Shown: positions 42,885-52,190, counted from the first letter of the stretch. The stretch: DNA of 64,000 nt from Simplicispira hankyongi (GCF_003570885.1 NZ_QXJC01000001.1:620001-684000), one strand, 5' to 3'. Notes: generated from the sequence alone by a model not told the origin. Made by a program: numbers and translations.

Positions 42885-44167
42885 GGCGTCGCTTTCATGC
42901 CTTGTGCATCGACCGCACGCTCGAAAAAGTAGCAGATGCGCTTGCGTGGCGAGAGATAGTCCAAGGCCTCGCGCGGCAGTTGGGTAGGTTTGAGGCTGCG
43001 GCGAATGCCCAGTTCAGGCACTGTTTCAAGATCCAGGATGAGTGCCTGCTCCTTGGGAATCGCCGGATCGTGCACGATCACGCGCGGTCGCAGCGGACGC
43101 GAAGAATTGACCGACACCACAATGGCATAGCGGTCGTTGACGAGTTGCACCACAGAGCCCGGCGGGTACACGCCCATCATGCGGATAAAGACGCCCAACA
43201 CCTGAGAATCAAATTGCGTCTTGCATTTGGCAAAAATGACAGACAGCGCCTCATGGGGCGTAAGCGCCTCTACTCCATGCACCGGGTTGCACAAGCGGTC
43301 GTAGTAGTTGACAAGACCCACGATGCGCCCGGCATTTCCAATCGCCTCGCCGCGAAGCCCCATGGGGAAACCGCTGCCATCGACCATCTCGTGGTGCTGT
43401 GCAATGCCGTCCAGCACGGCTGCAGGCAACTCCATTCGCCGGCCTATGTCGATCGAATAGCCCACGTGCTTCTGATAGCCCAGCAGATCGCCCAACGCCA
43501 TGTCCTTGGTGCGCACCCATTGGTGCGGGGGCATGCGCGACTTCCCGATGTCGTGCAGCAAAGCGACCAAGCCAATGGCGCGCAGATCCCCAGGGCCAGC
43601 CCCTTGCGCCTTGCCCAGCAGCAAGCTGAGCACCATGACATTCACAGGATGCAGCGCATTGCGTTCGCCTACCCCCTCAGACAACAACCGAATCACCGAG
43701 TCACCGTTGACCAAAAGCCCATCCACGCAACGGCCCACCAGGGCTTCGCTTTGGGCACGTGCGTCCAAAGGCTGCTTGTCCGCCACAGAACCCACGCGAA
43801 GACAAGTTCGGGTAGCGGCCAGAAACTGTTGGTCACAGGCTGAAAGCGCCGCGTGCTGCGCCAGCAATTGCAGCTTCAACTGCTCAGCCGCTTCATCGCG
43901 CACGTTGTGTTGCGCTTCCTCGGTCCCTGCCTGTGTCCGGTCATCGCTGCGCACTGGCTCAGTGGAAGAGCGGTGAAATTCTGGGTCGCTGCGGGCGGGC
44001 AGGTAACGCACGGTGGGCAGCCCCAGGCTCCGGACAGTGTCTATTTGTTCCTGCGAGGCAATGCGAAAACTACCCAGCGGAAATGGGTGCTGCATCCAGT
44101 TGAGATCCAACTGGATGAACATGCCAACGCGCAGTTGGTCAATGGGAATTTCAATGGATGTGTTCAC
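42881..44167 (-). CDS. HD-GYP c-di-GMP phosphodiesterase
   Basis: A 428-residue protein with an N-terminal DUF3391-like domain (TSIEIPIDQLRVGMFIQLDL) and an HD-GYP domain: HD in VALLHDIGKSRMP and the GYP region as HHEMVDGSGFPMGL, where Tyr is replaced by Phe. The start is inferred as a GTG at 44167 with GAAGG 7 bases upstream; the longer frame from 44239 has no such site. It is coupled to the PAS-GGDEF-EAL gene (ATGA), so two different c-di-GMP enzymes are made together. Confidence 0.9.
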   Translation of the reverse strand: MNTSIEIPIDQLRVGMFIQLDLNWMQHPFPLGSFRIASQEQIDTVRSLGLPTVRYLPARSDPEFHRSSTEPVRSDDRTQAGTEEAQHNVRDEAAEQLKLQLLAQHAALSACDQQFLAATRTCLRVGSVADKQPLDARAQSEALVGRCVDGLLVNGDSVIRLLSEGVGERNALHPVNVMVLSLLLGKAQGAGPGDLRAIGLVALLHDIGKSRMPPHQWVRTKDMALGDLLGYQKHVGYSIDIGRRMELPAAVLDGIAQHHEMVDGSGFPMGLRGEAIGNAGRIVGLVNYYDRLCNPVHGVEALTPHEALSVIFAKCKTQFDSQVLGVFIRMMGVYPPGSVVQLVNDRYAIVVSVNSSRPLRPRVIVHDPAIPKEQALILDLETVPELGIRRSLKPTQLPREALDYLSPRKRICYFFERAVDAQGMKATP

Positions 44168-44285
44168 ATAGTGCCTTCGCACATCCACGTGCAAAGTGGA
44201 AACTATTATCGGGTGACAAAACGCAAACGATTCGCGCATTTACTTGCAAATGCAGCTTCAACGCAACACTGATGCAGTATGTTTG

Positions 44286-45020
44286 CTATTGACAAATGAG
44301 CGAGGGGCGGATTATCAGGTCGTGCCACAGCGCCCAGGCTGCGATGCCGCACAGCAGCAGCCCGCCCAGTCGGGTACCCCAGTCGGCACGCAACCGGTTG
44401 GCGCGCTGGCGCAGTGCCAGCCAAGCCCAAGGCCCAGCCAGCAGCCACAGGCCGCTGCCCACGGCAAACATGGCCATAGTGACCGCCCCTTGCAGGGCGC
44501 CGCCGCTAAGCGCCGCCACAAGCAACGCCGAATACAGCAGACCACAGGGCATCAGCGCCCAGAGGAAACCTGTGGCGAATACCCCACCGGGGGCGTCCAC
44601 CAGAGGCCGCACGCGTCCCCACACGGATCGCCCTGCCGCCTCGACCCAGGCGGGCTGGCGCGCCAGCAGAAGCATCATCAGCCCCCAGGCCAGCACCGCG
44701 ACGTGCATGAGGATCCAGACCTGACGAAAGGCAGACGCCTGCTGCGTCACCCAGGCAAAACTCTGCATCGCAAATGCAATCAGCGCGCCCGCGCTGGCAT
44801 AGCCACAAAGCCGCCCCAGGTGGTAGGCCATCAGGCGCCTGCGGGCGCCGCGCGGGCTTTGCCAATGCAACGGCTGAACGTCGGCGCTTGCCATTGAGGC
44901 GGTGCCGGCCGGTAAGGTCGGGCGCGTCACGGCACTGCATGGCGCTGCGCACATGACCAGGCAGTGGGAGCCTCCGACGAGGCCCATCGCCAACGCTGTC
45001 CAGGCCAGCGAGCCGAGCAC
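44286..45020 (-). CDS. TauE/SafE-like (COG2836) membrane protein
   Basis: About 244 residues with six membrane segments and a Cys-containing first helix (GLVGGSHCLVMCAAPCSAV) typical of the heavy-metal-transport-like COG2836 group that lies near cytochrome cbb3 assembly and fnr genes. The start is a GTG at 45020, one base after the hemN stop. A link to copper handling for respiratory oxidases is inferred from context. Confidence 0.75.
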   Translation of the reverse strand: MLGSLAWTALAMGLVGGSHCLVMCAAPCSAVTRPTLPAGTASMASADVQPLHWQSPRGARRRLMAYHLGRLCGYASAGALIAFAMQSFAWVTQQASAFRQVWILMHVAVLAWGLMMLLLARQPAWVEAAGRSVWGRVRPLVDAPGGVFATGFLWALMPCGLLYSALLVAALSGGALQGAVTMAMFAVGSGLWLLAGPWAWLALRQRANRLRADWGTRLGGLLLCGIAAWALWHDLIIRPSLICQ

Positions 45021-45021
45021 G

Positions 45022-46404
45022 TCAGATGATGCGCGAGAAGCGCGCGCGGTTGCGATCGGACTGCAGGTAACGGTCGAACACCATGGCAATGCCGCGCACG
45101 AAATACCAGCCCATCGACGTGACTTCAACGCCGTCGGGCTTCAAGGCGACCAAGCCCTGCTGCTCCATTTCGACAAGCTGCTCCAGCTCGCGTGCGAAAT
45201 ATTGGCGAAAGTCGATCAGCCAGGACTGCTCAACCGATTCGATGTTCAAGGCGCCTTGGCACATGATGGCCATGATCACCGCGCGGCGCACCAGGTCGTC
45301 CCGCGAAAGCGCCAAGCCGCGCACGATGGGCAAATGCCCCTGGTTAAGCCGGTCGTAGTAATCCTCAAGCGTCTTGGCATTCTGGCTGTAGGTCGCCCCC
45401 ACCCGTCCAATGGCCGACACCCCGAGCCCGATAAGGTCGCAATCGGGCTGTGTGCTGTAGCCCTGGAAGTTGCGGTGCAGGCGCCCTTGCCGCTTGGCAA
45501 CGGCCAGCGCATCTTCGGGAAGGGCGAAATGGTCCATTCCCACGTACACATAGCCAGCGTCCGTCAGGGCATCAAGCGAGCGCGAGAGCATGGAAACCTT
45601 GGCCGACCCCATGGGAAGATCGGCCCACACAATACGCCGCTGTGGCTTGAAACGCTCAGGCAGATGGGCATAGGCATACAAGGCAATACGGTCCGGGCGC
45701 AATTCCTTGATCTGCTCCAGCGTGCGGTCGAAGGACTCAGGCGTCTGCTTGGGCAGGCCATAAATCAGATCGACGTTGATGGAATCAAAACCAATGGTGC
45801 GTGCAGATTCCACCAGGGCGAACACCTGCTCGGCCGGCTGGATGCGGTGCACCGCCTTTTGCACGTCTGGATCGAAATCCTGCACGCCAAAGCTCAGTCG
45901 ATTGAAGCCCAGTTCCGCCAGCACCTTGAGCCGCCCGGCGTCTACGGTACGCGGGTCCACCTCAATGGAATATTCGCCGCCCGACACCAGCGTGAAGCTG
46001 CGCCGCAGCATGTCCATCAGTTCGCGCAATCCGTCATCGGACAAAAACGTGGGTGTGCCGCCACCGAGGTGCAGCTGGCTCACAATCTGGCCGGTGCCGC
46101 AATGCGCCGTGTGCAAGTCAATCTCCCGGCTCAGGTAGCGCAGGTACACGTCGGCACGGTCGTGGTGCTTGGTGATGATCTTGTTGCAGGCGCAGTAGTA
46201 GCACAGCGACTCGCAAAACGGGATGTGCACGTAGATGGACAAAGGCATCGCCTTTGCTGCGCTGCCCAGATGGCGCTGCTTCAAGGCCAGCACATAGTCG
46301 TTCTCGCCAAACGCCTCTACAAACCGGTCGGCCGTCGGGTACGAGGTGTACCGCGGTCCGGAAACATCGAAACGGGTCAGCAATTCTGGCGTGGCAACGG
46401 TCAT
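45022..46404 (-). CDS. hemN: Oxygen-independent coproporphyrinogen III oxidase
   Basis: A 460-residue radical-SAM enzyme for anaerobic haem synthesis. The cluster Cys are in YVHIPFCESLCYYCACNK (C-x3-C-x2-C plus a fourth Cys); HLGGGTPTFL, SIEVDPRT and GFNRLSFGVQDF also match HemN. An AGGAGA site precedes the ATG at 46404. An FNR-type site lies about 50 bases upstream. Confidence 0.95.
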   Translation of the reverse strand: MTVATPELLTRFDVSGPRYTSYPTADRFVEAFGENDYVLALKQRHLGSAAKAMPLSIYVHIPFCESLCYYCACNKIITKHHDRADVYLRYLSREIDLHTAHCGTGQIVSQLHLGGGTPTFLSDDGLRELMDMLRRSFTLVSGGEYSIEVDPRTVDAGRLKVLAELGFNRLSFGVQDFDPDVQKAVHRIQPAEQVFALVESARTIGFDSINVDLIYGLPKQTPESFDRTLEQIKELRPDRIALYAYAHLPERFKPQRRIVWADLPMGSAKVSMLSRSLDALTDAGYVYVGMDHFALPEDALAVAKRQGRLHRNFQGYSTQPDCDLIGLGVSAIGRVGATYSQNAKTLEDYYDRLNQGHLPIVRGLALSRDDLVRRAVIMAIMCQGALNIESVEQSWLIDFRQYFARELEQLVEMEQQGLVALKPDGVEVTSMGWYFVRGIAMVFDRYLQSDRNRARFSRII

Positions 46405-46450
46405 GGATTCTCCTGGAGAGGCGCTACTGTGCCCCACAGTAGAACGCAGC

Positions 46451-46470
46451 TTCTTGACCATAATCAAGAA
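46451..46470. promoter_or_regulatory. FNR-type box between hemN and fnr
   Basis: TTCTTGA-CCATAA-TCAAGAA is a perfect 7-bp inverted repeat that contains TTGAC-CATA-ATCAA, one base from the FNR consensus TTGAT-N4-ATCAA. It lies 47 bases before hemN and 58 bases before fnr, so it could serve either gene. Confidence 0.75.
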
Positions 46471-46527
46471 TGGACGGCGCCCCTTGGGGTTTGAAGGTAC
46501 AGACTGCAATAGTTCATAATTTGATGT

Positions 46528-47337
46528 ATGTCAGCATCCAGCACACCCACGGCTCGGCAACCCGCTGCGGCAAAAGCCTTGCCGACAAGCGATATTGCGC
46601 ACATTCCCATCCAGGACGCATCGTCAACCTTCCGCGTTGCCTGTTCCAACTGCAATCTGCGTGAGCTCTGTCTGCCCGTGGGACTGTCGAGCGAGCAAAT
46701 GGAGCGCGTGGATGATGTGGTGGCGGTGCGGCGCAAAATCAAGCGCGGCGGCATGCTGTTCCGCAACGGCGAGGCATTCACATCGCTCTACGCGATTCGC
46801 ACGGGTTTTTTCAAGACCTGCGTGGCCACCGAGGACGGACGCGATCAGGTGACGGGTTTTCAGATGGCGGGCGAGATCATCGGGCTCGATGGCATCGTCA
46901 ACGACCACCACAGCTGCGACGCCGTGGCCTTGGAGGACGCCGAAGTGTGCGTCATGCCGTTTGACCGTATCGAAGAGATTTCGCGTGAAGTCACCGCCTT
47001 GCAGCACCATGTGCACAAGATCATGAGCCGCGAAATCGTACGCGAGCATGGCGTCATGCTGCTTTTGGGCAGCATGCGCGCGGAAGAGCGTCTTGCCGCC
47101 TTCCTGCTGAACCTGGTGCAGCGCCTGCACGCGCGCGGTTTTTCACAAAGCGAGCTGGTGCTGCGCATGACGCGAGAAGAGATCGGCAGCTACCTCGGCC
47201 TGAAGCTGGAAACCGTAAGCCGCACCTTCTCGAAGTTTGTCGAAGAAGGCATTGTCGAAGTCAAGCAGCGCCATGTGCGCATACAGGACCCCGAGGCGCT
47301 CAAGCGCATCGTCAACAGCCAGCAGGAATTCCGATAA
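46528..47337 (+). CDS. fnr: FNR-type oxygen-sensing regulator
   Basis: A 269-residue CRP/FNR regulator. N-terminal cluster Cys are in CSNCNLRELCLPVG, and a fourth Cys lies in HHSCDAVAL, consistent with a 4Fe-4S sensor. The cyclic-nucleotide-like domain is followed by a helix-turn-helix (MTREEIGSYLGLKLETVSRTFSKF) whose ETVSR recognition helix matches FNR. Anaerobic activation of hemN is the likely local role. Confidence 0.93.
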   Translation: MSASSTPTARQPAAAKALPTSDIAHIPIQDASSTFRVACSNCNLRELCLPVGLSSEQMERVDDVVAVRRKIKRGGMLFRNGEAFTSLYAIRTGFFKTCVATEDGRDQVTGFQMAGEIIGLDGIVNDHHSCDAVALEDAEVCVMPFDRIEEISREVTALQHHVHKIMSREIVREHGVMLLLGSMRAEERLAAFLLNLVQRLHARGFSQSELVLRMTREEIGSYLGLKLETVSRTFSKFVEEGIVEVKQRHVRIQDPEALKRIVNSQQEFR

Positions 47338-47361
47338 CCGTCCCCGGCGCTACACACAGAC

Positions 47362-47402
47362 GCAAAAAAACCCTGTCTGCGCTTGGAAACCCGTTTTTTT
47401 GC
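47362..47402 (+). terminator. Inverted repeat after fnr, possible terminator
   Basis: GCAAAAAAAC (47362-47371) pairs perfectly with GTTTTTTTGC (47393-47402), with an internal CAGAC/GTCTG alternative. The T-run is inside the stem, so it is an unusual terminator at best. Confidence 0.4.
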
Positions 47403-47476
47403 CATTAGCATCCCTCTGCCAGTGGAGAAACAGGTTTTCGCTGGTCCATCGAACACCCAACCAGGAAAAAACCAAC

Positions 47477-47788
47477 ATGGCAACTGCAAAAAAAGCCCCG
47501 GCCGCTGCCGGCGCCAAGACGGCCGCTCCCGCAAAGAAGCGCACCCCCAACGCCGCCTTCATGAAGGCCCTCACGCCCAGCCCGGCCTTGGCTGCCGTCG
47601 TAGGCGCTGCACCGCTGCCCCGCACCGAAATCATCAGCAAGCTGTGGGTCTACATCAAGGCGCACAACCTGCAGGACGCCGCCAACAAGCGCATGATCAA
47701 TGCCGACGCCAAGCTCAAGGAAGTGTTCGGCAAACCGCAAGTCTCGATGTTCGAAATGGCGGGCCTCATCGGTAAGCACGTGAAATAA
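47477..47788 (+). CDS. SWIB/MDM2-domain protein
   Basis: A 103-residue protein: a Lys/Ala-rich N-terminal tail (TAKKAPAAAGAKTAAPAKKR), reminiscent of histone-like tails, then a SWIB domain (LPRTEIISKLWVYIKAHNLQ, MINADAKLKEVFG, SMFEMAGLIGKHV). Similar bacterial SWIB proteins are often near chromatin- or development-associated genes; function is unproven. An AGGA site precedes the ATG, and a clear terminator follows. Confidence 0.88.
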   Translation: MATAKKAPAAAGAKTAAPAKKRTPNAAFMKALTPSPALAAVVGAAPLPRTEIISKLWVYIKAHNLQDAANKRMINADAKLKEVFGKPQVSMFEMAGLIGKHVK

Positions 47789-47810
47789 GGCGCTTTGCGC
47801 TCACACTCAG

Positions 47811-47831
47811 GCCGGCTTTTGCCGGCTTTTT
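47811..47831 (+). terminator. Terminator of the SWIB gene
   Basis: GCCGGC-TTTT-GCCGGC hairpin followed by TTTTT, 22 bases after the SWIB stop. Confidence 0.85.
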
Positions 47832-47877
47832 CACGCCATGCGCACCAATGCTGTTGGAAATCAGCATCATTGTTAAC

Positions 47878-47900
47878 GCGAATAAATCTCATTTGATTTA
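47878..47900 (+). promoter_or_regulatory. Fur-like box before siderophore receptor
   Basis: In reverse orientation, CAAATGAGATTTATTCGC is close to the ATGAGAATNATT-type Fur box. A TAGAAT hexamer overlaps its right end as a candidate -10. It is about 110 bases before the receptor start. Confidence 0.5.
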
Positions 47901-48010
47901 GAATAATACTCTGTCACGAGGCACAGCCACGGTTTTCCCAGCCACTGCTTCTTGCGCCTGATGGGCCCACGCCCACCAAGACCCAAGTCCACAGCAACCG
48001 GAGAACCCTT

Positions 48011-50233
48011 TTGGCCCACGCTCGCACACCGCGTCCCCCTTCCCAACCCGTCTCGACGGCACCTTCAACAGCAGGCGCCGACAAGGCCTTGATTCCGCTG
48101 GGGGCCTTGATGCTGCTGGCAACCTGCAGCGGCTGGGCGCAAACCGCGCCCACGACCGGCGCGCAGCTCCCCACCGTCACCGTCAAGGGCAGCGCAGACA
48201 TCCAGAACAAAGACACGCTCAAGCCCGCCACCACCACCATCGGCAAAGGCAAACAGGCCCTGCGCGACATTCCGCAGAGCGTGACCGTATTCACCGAGCG
48301 GCTCATGACCGACCGCAACCAGGACGACTTTCGCGACGTGCTGCGCAGCACGGCAGGCGTCACCTTCCAGGCGGGCGAGACCGGCGAGGAAGACATCCGC
48401 CTGCGCGGGTTCTCGCTTGGCCAGGCCGGCGACATTTATGTGGATGGCATGAAGGACGCCCCGCTCTACGAGCGCGACACCTTCAACAACGACAGCGTCG
48501 AGGTGCTCAAGGGCTCGGCCTCCATGCTGTTTGGCAAAGGCTCGACCGGCGGCGTGGTCAACCAGGTCAACAAGATGCCGCTGCTGATGGACCAGCACGA
48601 AATCAGCTACACGCTGGGCACCGGCCAGGAAAACCGGCTGACGGGGGACTTCAACTTTCTCACGGGCGAGAACGCCGCCTTTCGCCTCAACGCACTGGTG
48701 CACGACGAAAAGAACTACGGCGCCAAACAGCGCAAGCTCGGCATCGCCCCCACCTACAGCTGGGGCATTGGCACGCGCGATGAGTTCTCGGTGGGCCTGT
48801 ATTCGCTCGATATCGAGGGGCGGCCGCTTTACAACCACCCGTGGTTCCTCAACGACGGCAAGCTGGTGCCTTCACTGCCGGCGCGCAACTACTACGGACT
48901 GGCCAGCGACAAGCTCGACACCTCGGCGCAGTACGTCACGCTGGCGCACACGCATCGGTTTGATGACAACGGCGAACTCAAGACGCGCCTGCGCCACGGC
49001 CGCTACGAGCGCGACCTGCTGGCCAGCGCCGTGCGCTTCGCCGCCGGCACCACGCAGGACAACCTGAGCGACAGCACCGTGATCACCCGCTCGCCCAAAG
49101 GGCGCCTGGGCATCAGCGAGCTGACGCAACTGCAAAGCGACTACACCAACACCTTCAACTGGGGCGGCCGCAAGCACGCGCTGATCGCTGGCGTGGACCT
49201 TTACCACGACGATGCCAAGCGCGACCAGCGCTACACCGGCACGGGCAGCATGCCCGACACCACCGTGGGCACGCCCGACGACGGCGCCGTACGCCCCACG
49301 CCGCGCGGCGAGCCGACGTTCAACACCTTCGACGCGAGCAACGTCGGCTTGTATGCGCAGGACACTGTGTCAGTGACCGACACCGTCAAGCTCCTCGGCG
49401 GCCTGCGCTACGACGACTTCAAGGCCTCGTACCACACGCCTATGGCGCTGTCGAATGAGCGCTCGGACGGCCTCTGGAGTCCGCGCGTCGGCATCATCTA
49501 CCAGCCGAACGACAGCAGCTCGTACTACGCTTCCTACGGCACCTCCTACAACACCTCGGGCGACACCTACCAGTTCGGCCTGAGCGTCAATAACAGTACG
49601 GCACGCGCCTCCAACACGCCACCCGAGAAGAGCCGCAATTTCGAGATCGGCGGCAAGTTCGACCTGTGGGGCAAGCGGGCACTGCTCAGCGTCGCGGCCT
49701 TCTACAGCGAGAAATATAACGAGCGCAACACCGATCCGGATTCGGCCGCTACCCAGGAACTTCTCTCAGGCAAGCGCCACGCCGCAGGCATGGAATTCAA
49801 CCTGGCCGGCCGCATCACGCCCAAATGGGAAGTGTTCTTCAACCACACCTGGATTCCCAGCGCCAGGATTGACGAGAGCAACGTAGCGCTTGCAGCCGGC
49901 GACGGTGGCGCCCAAGTGAAGGGCGACCGGCCGGGCCTGACACCACGCCACAGCGGCAGCCTCTGGACCACCTATGCCGTGGCGCCGCAGTGGCGCCTCG
50001 GCGCGGGCGTGAACTACCGTGGCGAGCAGAACCCGGACGGCCAGCGCTCGGTCACGGCCGGCAGTTTTGCCGTGGTGGACGCCATGGTGGAATACACCGT
50101 GAACGACAAGACCAGCCTCAAGCTCAACGTTACCAACCTCACCAACAAGCTCTATGCCGACACGCTGTACCGCGGCTTCTACGCCCCAGGCGCCGCCCGC
50201 AGCGCACAGCTGACGGTCAAGACGCGCTTCTAA
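48011..50233 (+). CDS. TonB-dependent siderophore (catecholate-type) receptor
   Basis: A 740-residue receptor resembling Fiu. A signal-like segment ends at SGWAQTAPT; the plug has LRDIPQSVTVFTERLM, FQAGETGEEDIRLRGFSL, IYVDGMKDAPLYERDTF and VEVLKGSASMLFGKGSTGGVV; the barrel ends SAQLTVKTRF. The start is a TTG at 48011 with GGAG 7 bases upstream. It heads an iron cluster, with a PiuC-like hydroxylase directly after it. Confidence 0.9.
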   Translation: MAHARTPRPPSQPVSTAPSTAGADKALIPLGALMLLATCSGWAQTAPTTGAQLPTVTVKGSADIQNKDTLKPATTTIGKGKQALRDIPQSVTVFTERLMTDRNQDDFRDVLRSTAGVTFQAGETGEEDIRLRGFSLGQAGDIYVDGMKDAPLYERDTFNNDSVEVLKGSASMLFGKGSTGGVVNQVNKMPLLMDQHEISYTLGTGQENRLTGDFNFLTGENAAFRLNALVHDEKNYGAKQRKLGIAPTYSWGIGTRDEFSVGLYSLDIEGRPLYNHPWFLNDGKLVPSLPARNYYGLASDKLDTSAQYVTLAHTHRFDDNGELKTRLRHGRYERDLLASAVRFAAGTTQDNLSDSTVITRSPKGRLGISELTQLQSDYTNTFNWGGRKHALIAGVDLYHDDAKRDQRYTGTGSMPDTTVGTPDDGAVRPTPRGEPTFNTFDASNVGLYAQDTVSVTDTVKLLGGLRYDDFKASYHTPMALSNERSDGLWSPRVGIIYQPNDSSSYYASYGTSYNTSGDTYQFGLSVNNSTARASNTPPEKSRNFEIGGKFDLWGKRALLSVAAFYSEKYNERNTDPDSAATQELLSGKRHAAGMEFNLAGRITPKWEVFFNHTWIPSARIDESNVALAAGDGGAQVKGDRPGLTPRHSGSLWTTYAVAPQWRLGAGVNYRGEQNPDGQRSVTAGSFAVVDAMVEYTVNDKTSLKLNVTNLTNKLYADTLYRGFYAPGAARSAQLTVKTRF

Positions 50234-50248
50234 GAAAGCCTGCAGGCC

Positions 50249-50938
50249 ATGTTTTTGCACATCAAGAACCTGCTCATGGCAGAAGAAGTCGCGCAAATGC
50301 GTGGCCTGCTGGGGGACGACGCGCCCTGGGTGGACGGGCGCACCAGCGCCGGCACCCAGGCGCTGGCGCACAAGCGCAACCAGCAGTTGGCGCAAACCAG
50401 CGAAGCGGCCAGCACCCTGCGCCCCCTCGTGCTGGCCGCCTTGCAGCGAGACCCACTGTTCTTCTCCGCTGCGCTGCCGCGCAAAATTTTCAACCCGCTG
50501 TTCAACCGCTACAGCGGCGACACCAACTTCTACGGCGCCCACGTTGACGGCGCCGTGCTGCGCTCCCAGGCCACGGGCGAATGGGTGCGCAGCGACCTCT
50601 CGTGCACCGTTTTTCTGAGCGATCCGCAGGAATACGACGGCGGCGAACTGCTGATCGCGCAGCCGGGGGGCGACCAGCGCATCAAGCTGCCGGCCGGCGA
50701 CGCCATCCTCTACCCCGGCTCCACGGTGCATCAGGTGGCGCCGGTGACGCGCGGCGCCCGCATCGCCAGCTTCTTCTGGGTGCAGAGCATGGTGCGCAGC
50801 ACCGAGCAGCGCGAGTTGCTGTTCGCCATGGACATGGATTTGCTGCGCCTGCGCCAGCGTGTGGGTGAAAGCGACAGCGCTGTGGTGGGCCTCACGGGCA
50901 CCTACCACAACCTGCTGCGCATGTGGGCGGACGCCTAG
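50249..50938 (+). CDS. PiuC/PKHD-type Fe(II)/2-oxoglutarate dioxygenase
   Basis: A 229-residue dioxygenase. The iron triad is visible as HVD (YGAHVDGAVL) and the distal His in STVHQVAPVTRG, with the 2-oxoglutarate Arg in RGARIASFFW. PiuC proteins accompany Fiu-type receptors and are iron-repressed; the substrate is unknown. The gap to the receptor is 15 bases. Confidence 0.9.
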   Translation: MFLHIKNLLMAEEVAQMRGLLGDDAPWVDGRTSAGTQALAHKRNQQLAQTSEAASTLRPLVLAALQRDPLFFSAALPRKIFNPLFNRYSGDTNFYGAHVDGAVLRSQATGEWVRSDLSCTVFLSDPQEYDGGELLIAQPGGDQRIKLPAGDAILYPGSTVHQVAPVTRGARIASFFWVQSMVRSTEQRELLFAMDMDLLRLRQRVGESDSAVVGLTGTYHNLLRMWADA

Positions 50939-50950
50939 GCCTGCCACCCG

Positions 50951-51010
50951 AAATTGTTCTTATTTTGATAGCTGCTTGCACAATACCCATAAGCGTTAGA
51001 GGCCATTTTG
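50951..51010 (-). repeat. Dispersed repeat copy H, upstream of FMN oxidase
   Basis: Minus strand: CAAAATGGCCTCTAACGCTT, then GTGCAAGCAGCTATCA. It closely matches copies A and B. On the plus strand its end contains AGAGG followed 6 bases later by TTG, the start codon of the next gene. Confidence 0.8.
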
Positions 51011-52156
51011 ACTCTAAATTCTTCTCGCACCCCGCAACGGGAGGCGCTGGCCCCCGGCACGCTGACCTTGGCCGACCACGAACGCCATGCACGGGCGCGG
51101 CTGGACGCCAATGCCTGGGCCTATTTCAGCGGTGGCGCGGGGGACGAGCACACCCTCCACGCCAACCGCCACGCCTGGGACAGCATCGCATTGCTGCCGC
51201 GCGTGCTGCGCCCGCTGGCCGGTGGACACACCCGCTGCACGCTGCTCGGCCGTGAGCTTGCCCACCCGATCCTGCTCGCACCCGTGGCGTACCAGTGCCT
51301 GGCGCACCCGGACGGCGAAATCGCCACGGCCTGGGCGGCGGCGGCCCTTGGCGCCGGCATGGTGCTGAGCATGCAATCGAGCACCACGCTGGAAGCGGTG
51401 GCCGCGGCCATGGTGGGCGAGCGGTCCGCCGGCCCGCTCTGGCTGCAGTTGTATCTGCAGCACGACCGCGCTCTGGTGCGTGAGCTGATTGCCCGCGCGG
51501 AGGCGGCCGGCTGCGAAGCCCTGGTACTCACCGTGGACGCGCCGACCAGCGGCGTGCGCGACCGCGAGCGTCGCGCCGGTTTCGCGCTGCCGCCCGGCAT
51601 CCGCGCCGCCAACGTGAGCGCCATGGCGGCACCGCCACCAATGCGCCTGGGCGCTGGCCAGAGTGCCCTGTTCGACGGCCTGCTCCAGCACGCCCCCACC
51701 TGGGACGACGTCGCCTGGCTGCAGGCGCAAACCCGCTTGCCGGTGCTGCTCAAAGGCGTGTTGCATCCAGAAGACGCGCGGCTTGCCGCTGCCCAGGGTG
51801 TCGCCGGCCTGATCGTCTCCAACCACGGTGGCCGCACACTGGACACCGCGCTCAGCACTGCCAGCGCCCTGCCCCGCATTGCCGACGCCGTGGGCGGCGC
51901 ACTGCCGCTGCTGGTCGATGGCGGCGTGCGACGGGGCACCGATGTGTTCAAGGCCCTGGCGCTGGGCGCCACGGCGGTGCTGGTCGGCCGCCCAGTGGTC
52001 TGGGGCCTGGCGCACGCCGGCGCAGCGGGCGTGGCCCACGTGCTGCGCGTGCTGCGCGACGAGTTGGAAGTGGCCATGGCGCTCACCGGTTGCGCCACGC
52101 TCGGCGGCATCAGCCGCGCGGCGCTGGCACCGGCACCAACGGCGGCAGTCGTTTAA
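51008..52156 (+). CDS. FMN-dependent alpha-hydroxy-acid oxidase/dehydrogenase
   Basis: A 382-residue enzyme of the lactate/glycolate oxidase family. Flavin and active-site motifs: [20 protein letters not shown], then [18 protein letters not shown], the active-site His in [12 protein letters not shown], and [21 protein letters not shown]. The start is a TTG at 51008, within the end of repeat copy H, which also supplies the AGAGG ribosome-binding site. It lies between PiuC and bfd in an iron cluster; its role there is unknown. Confidence 0.88.
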   Translation: MTLNSSRTPQREALAPGTLTLADHERHARARLDANAWAYFSGGAGDEHTLHANRHAWDSIALLPRVLRPLAGGHTRCTLLGRELAHPILLAPVAYQCLAHPDGEIATAWAAAALGAGMVLSMQSSTTLEAVAAAMVGERSAGPLWLQLYLQHDRALVRELIARAEAAGCEALVLTVDAPTSGVRDRERRAGFALPPGIRAANVSAMAAPPPMRLGAGQSALFDGLLQHAPTWDDVAWLQAQTRLPVLLKGVLHPEDARLAAAQGVAGLIVSNHGGRTLDTALSTASALPRIADAVGGALPLLVDGGVRRGTDVFKALALGATAVLVGRPVVWGLAHAGAAGVAHVLRVLRDELEVAMALTGCATLGGISRAALAPAPTAAVV

Positions 52157-52160
52157 AAAT

Positions 52161-52190
52161 TTGCTAATGCGACCGATTCGTATTTATAAT
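52161..52190 (+). promoter_or_regulatory. bfd promoter with Fur-like operator in the spacer
   Basis: TTGCTA (52161-52166) and TATAAT (52185-52190) are separated by 18 bases. The 19-base imperfect palindrome AATGCGA ... TCGTATT (52166-52184) fills the spacer, so repressor binding would block RNA polymerase. Fur is the likely regulator because bfd is a known iron-starvation gene. Confidence 0.65.
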
